Of a stretch of DNA of 28,309 bases, positions 1 to 8,860 are shown one piece after another. Origin of the DNA: Hofstenia miamia (lineage: Eukaryota > Xenacoelomorpha > Acoela > Hofsteniidae); the NCBI GenBank assembly GCA_900660155.1, contig CABFPE010001586.1:1-28309 (forward strand). The letters run 5' to 3'. The position numbers were made by a program, and so were the translations under genes. The notes beneath the pieces were generated by a model, which saw only the letters and a program-made list of their open reading frames with translations, was not told the origin of the DNA and searched no databases. Numbering within the stretch: the stretch's first letter is position 1; each line of letters begins with the position of its first letter.

Positions 1-648
1 ACAGAACATACAGGATGTTCATTCAGCCATTTTCGCAAATTCACTAATTTGCCTGCAGATATAACTGCTTTTCCGTCAATTATGACTTGCGTCATATCAA
101 TAAAATAAGCATTGGGCATTGTTTCGTCATAGTTTTTGAATTCTATATGAAATTTAGATTTCATTAGAATCCAAGATTTCCGTAATGTTAAGGGCAAGCA
201 AGCCCAAAACTCCCTTGTGTTGTTTGTACCATTTACTAAAATATAGCAAATGTATGAGGGCCATGCACTAACCCATTCTCCTTTATCACCACGACTAATG
301 TAAGTTGTGCATTCAGTGCAAAGCAAAGCACTTTCTAAATTGTATCTATTTCCACGTGTTGAAAATGAAAGATTTGAGAACTTTCTTTGAATCATGTTGC
401 ATAGATCAGTTTGGGTTAATTCCAACGGATATGCATCCGTGGCTACCCTTAGGCAGTTTTCACAATGTGAAAATACTATTTCTGATGTGCTAGGCACATC
501 TTCAATAAATGCCGTATTTAAATCATCAATCATTTCGTCATTAGATCCCGTAGGACAATCCAACATATTTGATCTGCAAGGCTGATCAGTACCTGTAAGC
601 CCCGAAGGACAATCCAACTCGCTATTTGATCTGCAAAGCTGATCAGTA
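1..648 (-). pseudogene. Helitron copy 0: truncated 5' part of the Rep/helicase gene
   Basis: This stretch matches 15391-16038 of copy 1 almost base for base over long blocks. Read on the minus strand it encodes about 215 residues: the Cys-containing tandem repeats, the acidic stretch, then the start of the large ORF (QRKFSN followed in the same frame by RGNRYNLESALLC). Unlike copy 1, the frame is open across the junction of the two ORFs, because copy 0 is 1 bp shorter between the shared GTTCTC and GGAAATAG. The match ends at GATCAGTA (641-648), where a (TA)n tract replaces the promoter, start codon and zinc-ribbon segment. The gene continues left of the window, so its 3' half cannot be judged. 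It is called a pseudogene because the 5' end is lost. Confidence 0.8.
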
Positions 649-670
649 TATATATATATATATATATATA
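647..670. repeat. (TA)n microsatellite at the broken end of Helitron copy 0
   Basis: About 12 TA units. The tract sits exactly where homology between copy 0 and copy 1 ends, so it marks the breakpoint. It could be an expansion after the break or the place where the rearrangement happened. Confidence 0.9.
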
Positions 671-1294
671 GGCGTTTCTATAATATATTGCTAATGCAAT
701 ATATTGCAATAAATATATTTCAATGTATATATTGCAATAAATTGCAATATATTGCAATATTTTTAAAGGCGTTTTTGTATTTTTATTTTTTTTCTTAGCT
801 TTGCTTTTAAAAAACAATCAGCATAATAACTGCTGCTTTTTGGCTTGTTGCAATATTTAATTGATGTGCATACAGCTTAGAAATAAACAATACTTCCTAA
901 TGGTATTGATGAGAGACAATCAATTGAGATATCGAAGGAAGTTCAAAGAATTCGTCAATTGTGAAACGATTCTAATAGTATTTTAAATGATTCATTGTAA
1001 TTCCATGTTAATTGACATCAACAGATTTCAATAGATGCTAGAAATGGGTCTCTATGCTGAAAAAAAGAATTTTCGCAACTTGGCTAGACATATGTTTGCG
1101 CACTCAGATATATGTAAAATTAATATGAAAAGCTGACATAGGCTAAGCTACTAGAGCATTAGAAACAATGGTCAAACTTAGTTTGCCGAAAGCTTGCAAA
1201 ATGCCTGATAGCAAGAAAAATTAATTTTCTTTGCTTAAAATAGGTAGCTTTCAATTAATCAAAATATTGCAATGTATTTATTTTGAATCTAGCT
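671..1294. other. AT-rich linker with a decayed monomer of the 1.56-kb repeat
   Basis: No gene is seen. Positions 676-765 hold several TATTGCAATA-type palindromes. Around 940-975 a segment containing AAGTTCAAAGAATTC and CAATTGTGAAACGA matches the monomer D/E linker near 17745-17775. This suggests the linker is a strongly diverged edge copy of the tandem monomer that follows. Two short GGCGTTT copies (671 and 768) flank the palindrome-rich part. Confidence 0.5.
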
Positions 1295-2858
1295 TATATA
1301 TATATATATATATAATGTATATATTGAGGATATCTCAAGAACACTTTTCCAAATGAAGATAAAAGTGTGAGATCATGTGTAACTACTACTAAGGAAGTGC
1401 ACTATTGTAAATTCGGACCTCTCTGTATATATTATTGCTTTAAGTTGAGCTTACAGATCTGCTATTTGCTTAAATTCCACGAAATGCGATCGTAATTTAT
1501 AGATTTAAAATTTTTTTCTCGGCCTGTACTAGTCAGATATTAACATCCTATATATCATTCGAAAGCCCTATTTCTGATGCATCTAACTATGAAAACAGAA
1601 TGTAAATATGTTTAAAACTCATTGAGCTATTACTGGCTAAATTTGGGCAGTGCGTGATTTTTTAGCCATCTTCAAAAAAAATTGTTGATCTAATAACTCC
1701 GAAACTTTAAGGTATATCGACTTGAAAATTTGTACACAACATCTATTTCTGATGCGATTCAAGAATAAATTAAAATTAGAAATTTTCGCAACATAGATTT
1801 TGCACAATATTGGTTAAATTCATAAAAATTGGTCAAAAACGGCCAAAAAACAGCAAAGTAGGCAAAATGGGAAATTTTGGTATGGGAGTTCAAGTCCATG
1901 GATTTTAGATGTTAATAGCTCATTCGAACGAGCAACACTAGAGGAAGATTTCATCTGAAGGTCAAAAAGCCCAAAACGCAAGATCGAATGATGTAGAGCC
2001 AAAAAACGCAAAAAATTTGCAAAATTTTGTCGAGTTGGCCTACTTTGGCCGGCTATAGCTCGGTCAGTTTTTATCCAATCTTAAATATTTTTACATGAGT
2101 AAATCGACCATCGATCGAACTTTATTATGCATATAATATATCCCGCACTTTCAAAAATTTTTGGGGTGGCCGTGAGCAAAAACCCGAAAATCAGAAAAAA
2201 GTCAAAAGTAGACCGATTTTGGGGGGGTAGGGGGTACCCTCAAAGTGAATAGCGTTCTTAGCAATTTTGGCTCCAGGGCTGATATCGATCGAAGTTACTC
2301 TGTGCAAAATTTCAGAAAATTCTAAGCGTGATTTGCTGAGATCTCTTGCAGCACCCCTTTTATGGCTAACCGGTTAAACAGCAATAAAAATAGTTCGGCT
2401 GAAGCCTCACACAACCTCTAACAGGCAAACGCCACCCACCCAGTTGAAGTCTGAGGTCGGTGTATGAGTAGTACATAGTAAAAAGTTGTATAGTACAATA
2501 GTTCAAGGTATGTTTCTACTGAACAAATAAAAATATTTTGATTTTGATTTAAAATTGTAAGACAAAACCTTTAAAAATCCTTAAGATCCATAGGATTCTT
2601 GATGATTCGGAAGTTCAAGAAGGTTTAAACAATGTAATTATGTTATAAAAACATAATATTATTAATTGGACTTAAGTTAGAAAGTGAAAAATAATAGTGG
2701 TAGGTCATCACAATGATGTTGAGGTTCTTGGGATAAGATCAGAGAGACTAATTAAAATTTTGTTTTCGATTGCCTTTCTTCACTTGATCCACCCTCCGGG
2801 GATCTCAAAGGAAGAAAGGCTGCTGTTTGTAATGTTTAATCAAATTGCCCCAATAGCT
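1295..2858. repeat. Tandem monomer A of the 1.56-kb repeat family
   Basis: It starts at a (TA)n tract followed by AATGTATATATTGAGGATAT and runs to the next (TA)n tract at 2859, a period of about 1564 bp. Recognisable internal marks are TTTTTTTCTCGGCCTGTACT, the repeated phrase CTATTTCTGATGC, the CGATCGAA segment, a run of seven Gs and five Gs ending in GGGTACCC (2221-2239), and AACCGGTTAAACAGC near 2365. Minus-strand ORFs in it are broken at different places in each monomer, so it is treated as non-coding. Its first 200 bp are closest to monomer E. Confidence 0.85.
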
Positions 2859-4416
2859 TATATATATATATAATGCATTTATTAAGGATATCTCAAGAAC
2901 CCTTGTCTAAATGAAGTTAAAAATTTGATATCATAAGTAACTACTACTATAGAAGAGTACTATTAAATAGTCGGGCCTTTCTATGTATATAATTGCTTTC
3001 ATTTGAGCTTACATCTCTGACATTAGCTGAAATTCTACGAAAAGTGATCGTAATTTTTAGATTTAAAATTTTTTTCTCGGCCTGTACTTGTCAGATATTA
3101 ACATCCTATATATCATTCGAAAGCCCTATTTCTGATGCATCTAACTATGAAAACAGAATGTAAATACGTTTAAAACTCATTGAGCTATTAGCGCCTAAAT
3201 TTGGTCAGTGCGTGATTTTTTAGCCATCTGTGTAAAAATTGTTCATCTAATAACTATGGAACTTTAAGGTATATCGACTTGAAAATTTGTACACAACATC
3301 TATTTCTGATGCGATTCAAGAATATATTAAAATTAGAATTTTTCGCAACAAAGATTTTGCACAATATTGGTTAAATGCATAAAAATTGGTCAAAAACGGC
3401 CAAAAAACAGCAAAGTAGGCAAAATGGGAAATTTTGGTATGGGAGTTCGAGTCCATGGATTTTGGATGTTGATAGCTCATTCGAACGAGCAAGACTAGAG
3501 GAAGATTTCATCTGAAGGTCAAAAAGCCCAAAACGCAAGATCGAATGGGCTAGAGCCAAAAAACGCAAAAAATTTGCAAAATTTTGTCGAGTTGGCCTAC
3601 TTTGGCCGGCTATAGCTCGGTCAGTTTTTATCCAATCTTAAATATTTTTACATGAGTAAATAGACCATCGATCGAACTTTATTATGCATATAATATATCC
3701 CGCACTTTCAAAAATTTTTGGGGTGGCCGTGAGCAAAAACCCGAAAATCAGCAAAAAATCAAAAGTAGACCGATTTTGAGGGGGTAGGGGGTACCCTCAA
3801 AGTGAATAGCGTTCTTAGCAATTTTGGCTCCAGGGCTGATATCGATCGAAGTTACTCTGTGCAAAATTTCAGAAAATTCTAACGTGATTTCGCTCAAACT
3901 TTATCAGCACCCCTTTTAACGCTGACCGGTTAAACAGCAACAAAAATAGTTCGGCTGAAGCCTCACACAACCTCTAACAGGCAAACGCCACCCACCCAGT
4001 TGAAGTCTGAGGTCGGTGTATGAGTTATAGTAAAAAGTTTTATAGTACAATAGTTCAAGGTTTGTTAGTACACAACAAACAAAAATAATTAAGATTTATT
4101 AGAAAAATCTTTGTCAAATCCTTAAGAAATCCTAAAGATCCTTATGATTCTTGATGATTCTGCAGTTTAAGAAGGTTGGAACAATGTCAATGTTTAATAA
4201 AAACATCATATTATTAATTGGATTTAAGTTAGAAAGTGAATTTTAATAGTGGTAAAACATCACAATGATGTTGAGGTTCTTGGGATAGGATCGGGGAGGC
4301 TTAGTGGAATTTGGTTTTCGATCGCCTTTCTTCACTTGATTCAACCCTCCGGGGGTCTCAAAGGAAGAAAGGCTGCTGTTTCTAATGTTTAAACAAATTG
4401 CCCCACTAGCTTATCT
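2859..4416. repeat. Tandem monomer B of the 1.56-kb repeat family
   Basis: Same organisation as monomer A, beginning at a (TA)n tract and ending at the one at 4417, a period of about 1558 bp. Its start (AGTACTATTAAATAGTCGGG) is shared with monomer C rather than with A. The second half (poly-G with GGGTACCC, CCGGTTAAACAGCAACAAAA, CCACCCACCCAGTTGAAGTC, and the TTCACTTGAT/CTCCGGGGGTCTCAAAGG segment) is nearly identical to A. No protein constraint is visible. Confidence 0.85.
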
Positions 4417-6060
4417 TATATATATATATAATGCATATATTGCGGATATCTCAAGAAACATTGTCTAAATAAAGTTAAAAATTTGATATCATAAGTAACT
4501 ACTACTATAGAAGAGTACTATTAAATAGTCGGGCCTTTCTATGCGTATAATTGCATTCAATTTACCTTAAATCTCTGACATTAGCTGAAATTCCACGAAA
4601 TGCGATCGTAATTTATAGATTTAAAATTTTTTTCTCGGCCTGTACTAGTCAGAAACTAACATCCAATATATCATTCAAAAGCCCTATTTCTGATGCATCT
4701 AACTATGAAAACAGAATCTAAATATGTTGAAAACTCATTGAGCTATTAGCGCTTAAAGTTGGTCAGTGCGTGATTTTTTAGCCATCTGTGTAAAAATTGT
4801 TCATCTAATAACTCCGGAACTTCTAGGTATATCGACTTGAAAATTTGTCCACACAACATCTATTTCTGAAGCGATTCAAGAATATATTAAAATTAACATG
4901 TGCCTCAATAAAGTTCATATTTGCACAATATTGGATAATTGCATAAAAATTGGTCAAAAACGGCTAAAAAACAGCAAAGTAGGCAAAATGGGAAATTTTG
5001 GTATGGGACTTCCAGTCCATGGATTTTGGATGTTGATAGCTCATTCGAACGAACAAGACTAGAGGAAGTCTTCCGAAGGTGTTCAAATAGCTTTAAACCC
5101 AAGATCGAATAGGCTAGAGCCAAAAAACGCAAAAAATTTGCAAAATTTTGTCGAGTTGGCCTAATTTGGCCGGCTATAGCTCGGTCAGTTTTTATCTAAT
5201 CTTAAATATTTTTACATGAACTTACAAATCTAAGGTCGCTAGTAAAAATACCTATAATATATACCGCACTTTAAACAATTATTGGGGGGTGCGTAAGCAA
5301 AAACCCGAAAATCAGAAAAATCGAAAAAGTAGACCGATTTTGGGGGGGTATGGGGTACCCTCAAAGTGAATAGCATCCTTAGCAATTTTGGCTCCGAGGC
5401 TGATATCGATCGAAGATACTCTGTGCAAAATTTCAAGGAATTCTAACCGTGATTCTTGCTGGACTTAATCCCCACCCCATTTATGGCTAACCGGTTAAAC
5501 AGCAATAAAAATAGTTCGGCTGAAGCCTCACACCACTCTAACAGGCAAACGCCACCCACCCAGTTGAACTCCGCTGGGTGTATTTGTGTTAGTACCTACG
5601 GTGTGTGTATGTATATGTATGTGAGTATATGGGTAAGTTGAATTAATATTTCAAAGATATTTCGTTTTCTTATTTACGTTCTGAAAAATTAGTACTTAGT
5701 AAACTATAATATTCAAAAATTAGTTATGAAAATTTTAGTATAAACTTCAGGAACATTGGGGATTTTAAACATGTAAGGAATTATGAAGTTGGAAAAGGTT
5801 GAAATATGATCTGCATGTCATAGAAACATTATTTTTATGAATGGAGATAGTTTTGAAAGTGAACATCCATTGTGTTCTAACATCACAATGATGATGAAGA
5901 TCTTGGGATAGATTTTTGATAGAATTATTATTTTAGAATCTCTTTAGCATTTATTTACTTGATCCACATTAATTACTTCATGCAGAAAGAGAAATCATTC
6001 TAACGTTTTACACCACTCTACTCTAAACTAATTCCATATTATTGCACTTATTCTTGAAGA
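4417..6060. repeat. Tandem monomer C of the 1.56-kb repeat family, diverged 3' part
   Basis: The monomer is well conserved from the (TA)n tract to about 5560. It then takes a distinct ending (GTACCTACGGTGTGTGTATG, then GGGTAAGTTGAATTAATATT) that recurs in monomer E at about 19278-19340. From about 5640 onward only fragments of the monomer are recognisable, for example CATCACAATGATGATGAAGA and CTTGGGATAG near 5880-5910. This fits the decayed outer edge of a tandem array. Confidence 0.75.
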
Positions 6061-8087
6061 TCATAATGATATTACTCAAGAACTATTGATAGAATTAAAA
6101 CAACAATTTTTTTTTATATAATACTCATTCCGTACTAGTCAAAAAAGCATTGTTAGAGACTATAACATTAGTATTTTTTATAAAAAAAATTATTGATCTT
6201 CAAAATTCCCTCAAATTGGTCTATGTTATACGAAAATGGCTTACAAAGTACGGTCGCCTTTTATGAATTTTGATTGTATTAAGATGCAACAAGCAAATTT
6301 CGAAATCTCAATATGTTTTGCGGATAATATTTAAATATCAGAAATTGATAGAGCTCGATTTGTCAGAGTAATTTAACAAAAACCGTCGAAATTCTGTATT
6401 TTAGTAATTTTTTGACCTTAATAAACGTTTTTTGGATGACCCCATATGCTCAAATTTGATCAGATTGTAAAAATTTTTAAACATTTATATGTCACATTAA
6501 CACATCTTTTTTTTGTTTGTTAAGTTACAGCATACAATGCTTGTATAAATAATAAAAGCAGGACATTTTCTGTGTCACAGTCCTGCCGCATCCCGTCCCG
6601 GGCGAATTACGATCATAGAAATATCGGTCTGTTTTCAATCAAATGCATATGTTAGGTTACAAAAAGTGTAATTTGATTGATTTTATTAAGAAATAATAAT
6701 TCTATTGTCTGATCTTAACGTTAATGTATGCCATCTACAATTTTCATAGTTTACTATCATTTTAGGATGAAAATCATTTTAATATAAAATTCTGTTTATC
6801 ATGAAACTACAATTTTCGTAAGGAATGTACTTACTTATACAAAATTTCATAAATAACTGTTCTTAGTAGTTCAATATCTAATCTTTATCTATGATCTGAA
6901 TAAAATTCACTGAAAAATATTCTTATATATATATATATAATTTTTTTATTTCTAGTTTATATTATATCTTTTTGTATATAATAATAAATTTCGTGTGCAT
7001 ATTATTTCTGTAAATTTTAAATGTGGATAAAATAAAACACATCTTTGAATTAATTTCAATATTATGCTAAGTATTAAAAATTATATAAAACTTCTTATTT
7101 TAGAATTCGTCAATTGTATACTTTACGAAATACAGAATAAAATATTTCTAAGTCATAGCTGTATATGTATACATAACATTTGTAAGAGTATAAGTTGACT
7201 AATTATATTTAGTAATTCGAATTGTAATTTTATGAAGCTAATTAATTTTATCATTTTTATAGAATTTGCTGTCAGTCAAAGGCATAAACGAAATTTCAAT
7301 TTGTTTACTGTGAAACCTGTTCGCAGTTGCATAAAGATGATATAAATTGAAGTAATTTTTGTAATTGTATACATTTATATTAACTGCTGAAACTGGTATT
7401 TTTGTAAAATTTAATATGTAAGCATCTGCTTCAAGCGAGGTAAATGATTTTAACAATGAAAAACGTTATATAATAATATATATTATTAGCTATAATATAG
7501 AAATATTTATTATTTACAAATATGTTATTTAGTAGCAAAGTTCTTATTCTGAATAATGTAAGAAAATAGTCTCAATTTGAAAGTGGATTGTAGTGAAAAT
7601 TTTACTAAATTTTTAACGAGAAATGAATGCTGAGTTTTTAATAACATTTTTACATGAAAGTGCGTTTTTAATAAAAACTGTTTGATGCCAATTAAACATT
7701 TTTTGAATATAAAAAGAAGGATTTCAAAATGAACAATTAGCTATGAAATTTAAGTTTCCTTACAAATTTGTTAAAATTGAAGCACTATTTAATGCAAGAA
7801 AAAAGTTCAGGAAAAATCGAATATCTTCACATTTTTGTATTTCAGATATCAACATAAATTGGTGGATAGTATATAGCTAATTTCTTAAAATAAAGTATTA
7901 AAGATTTAGTCAACAATTCAAAAATAAAACTTTTCTATTACTAGACTAAGCTATACCTACACGAAAAATGCATCGCAATCTAATTCATGTTTTAGAAAAA
8001 TTAATAATTTCTAAATTTTTTTGAAAAACCAAACCAAAATTTACTTGTGAAAATTAAAGAATAAGTATTAAATATCTTACATGTAAG
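6061..8087. other. AT-rich spacer left of Helitron copy 1, no convincing gene
   Basis: Faint monomer relics occur to about 6520, such as ATTACTCAAGAAC, CCGTACTAGTCAAAAAAGCA, and a poorly conserved GATCAGATTGTAAAAATTTTT. After that I see only AT-rich unique sequence, one GC-rich patch near 6558-6612 (listed separately), a short (TA)n tract near 6926 and scattered poly-T. The longest ORFs (about 72 codons) look random. Confidence 0.6.
6558..6586. other. Small inverted repeat beside a GC-rich patch
   Basis: GCAGGAC (6558-6564) pairs with GTCCTGC (6580-6586); the loop holds the near-palindrome TGTGTCACA. It is followed by CGCATCCCGTCCCGGGCG, strikingly GC-rich for this region. It may be a relic of a DNA-transposon end or a small structured element, but I cannot assign a family. 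Confidence 0.35.
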
Positions 8088-8164
8088 AAAAAGAGCAACA
8101 AATAATATATGTTATGTCAAAAAAACGGATTCCGAAATCATCATTAACTTCCAACATCTTGGGG

Positions 8165-8213
8165 TCCCAAAGATCCCAAGCCGGGACGAGGCCGGCTTTA
8201 GTGATCTTTGGGA
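8165..8213 (-). terminator. Nested 3'-terminal hairpin of Helitron copy 1
   Basis: The outer stem is TCCCAAAGATC (8165-8175) with GATCTTTGGGA (8203-8213), 11 bp perfect. Inside it, AAGCCGG (8178-8184) pairs with CCGGCTT (8192-8198), 7 bp around a 7-nt loop. The structure is retained in copy 2 at 25230-25278. Helitrons carry a hairpin near the 3' end that acts as the end-of-transposition signal, and by position this is the likely equivalent. It lies downstream of the gene's AATAAA, so it is not needed for mRNA ending. Confidence 0.75.
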
Positions 8214-8393
8214 TTATCATGATCTATTGATTCCATCTAACTGCTATGAACATCACACTCTTGCCAACCTAAAATACATAAGAGGACTTTAGCCAAAATG
8301 CTATACATTTTGTTCCCATGCGCAGGTGTACACTTTTGTGTCTCGGACCTATCCTCTTTGGCGCACAAAATTATTTTTTTGTTTTTTTGATTT

Positions 8394-8399
8394 TTTATT
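8394..8399 (-). promoter_or_regulatory. Polyadenylation signal AATAAA for the copy 1 gene
   Basis: TTTATT on the plus strand is AATAAA on the coding strand, about 460 nt after the stop codon and upstream of the terminal hairpin. The same hexamer is kept in copy 2 at 25461-25466. In AT-rich DNA the hexamer can occur by chance. Confidence 0.4.
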
Positions 8400-8458
8400 T
8401 TTGGTTATCTAACATTTTGCAATGCGGGTCTAGAAAAAAATAAACATAGCAAAACAGT

Positions 8459-8588
8459 GCTATCCCTGATAATCCGGAATCCCCGCGAATAGGTCACAGG
8501 GGATCCCATCTCGAAGTTATCCCTTTTCCAACTGTAAATAAATGTTATCCCTGAATTAAAAACAATTGAAATCAATTGCTTATCCCTG
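8459..8588 (-). repeat. Iteron-like cluster of the CAGGGATAAC motif, copy 1
   Basis: Four same-strand copies occur in 130 bp, written on the plus strand: GCTATCCCTG (8459), GTTATCCCTT (8516), GTTATCCCTG (8544) and CTTATCCCTG (8579). Two more follow at 8805 and 8822. The cluster sits in non-coding DNA between the gene and the terminal hairpin, where a transposase or host factor could bind. That role is inference. Confidence 0.6.
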
Positions 8589-8860
8589 CGCAAAATCTTA
8601 ATAGACATAAATGCCTATTTCAGAAGGAAATAATTGTGAAAAACTAAACTTGCAATTAAAAGTCGCAAAATATTTAGTTCACTATTTCCTTGGTAGTTTC
8701 GTCATATCCATCTTTCGTCAATTTAACCATTGATAGTGTTTGCAGATGCTACTAATATTGCCTTAACTATTTTTGGTTTTTCAATCCAACATGCCTAAGC
8801 ATAAGTTATCCCTGGCTGCATGCTATCCCTGCTTTGCATGTAATATATTTTTCGTCACAA

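Larger units (their letters stand above)
8214..8860 (-). other. 3' non-coding region of Helitron copy 1
   Basis: The region lies between the Rep/helicase stop codon and the terminal hairpin. It is nearly identical to 25279-25927 in copy 2. It carries six copies or near-copies of the CAGGGATAAC motif (8459, 8516, 8544, 8579, 8805, 8822; two are GCTATCCCTG on the plus strand). It also holds a small inverted repeat ATCCCC/GGGGAT (8479-8484 with 8499-8504) and an AATAAA. A 67-codon minus-strand ORF at 8405-8608 is judged accidental because the motif falls in different phases within it. Confidence 0.7.

Noticed and set aside
530..817. 95-codon minus-strand ORF across the copy 0 breakpoint
   Set aside because: It joins an out-of-frame part of the Helitron to a (TA)n tract and low-complexity AT-rich DNA.
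2221..2239. G-quadruplex in the monomer poly-G segment
   Set aside because: Only two G runs are separated by TA; an intramolecular four-run pattern is not clearly available.
2360..2420. tRNA-like (SINE) promoter boxes in the monomer around AACCGGTTAAACAGC and GTTCGGCTGAAGCC
   Set aside because: The match to the B-box consensus is poor, no A box lies at suitable spacing, and no cloverleaf can be folded.
8544..8553. Similarity of the motif to part of the I-SceI homing endonuclease site
   Set aside because: It shares AGGGATAAC with the first half only; the second half of the 18-bp site is absent at the places checked, so it is probably coincidence.
8405..8608. 67-codon minus-strand ORF conserved in both Helitron 3' regions (also 25472-25675)
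   Set aside because: The surrounding non-coding DNA is equally conserved, and the repeated motif lies in mixed phases within the ORF, unlike in the real gene.
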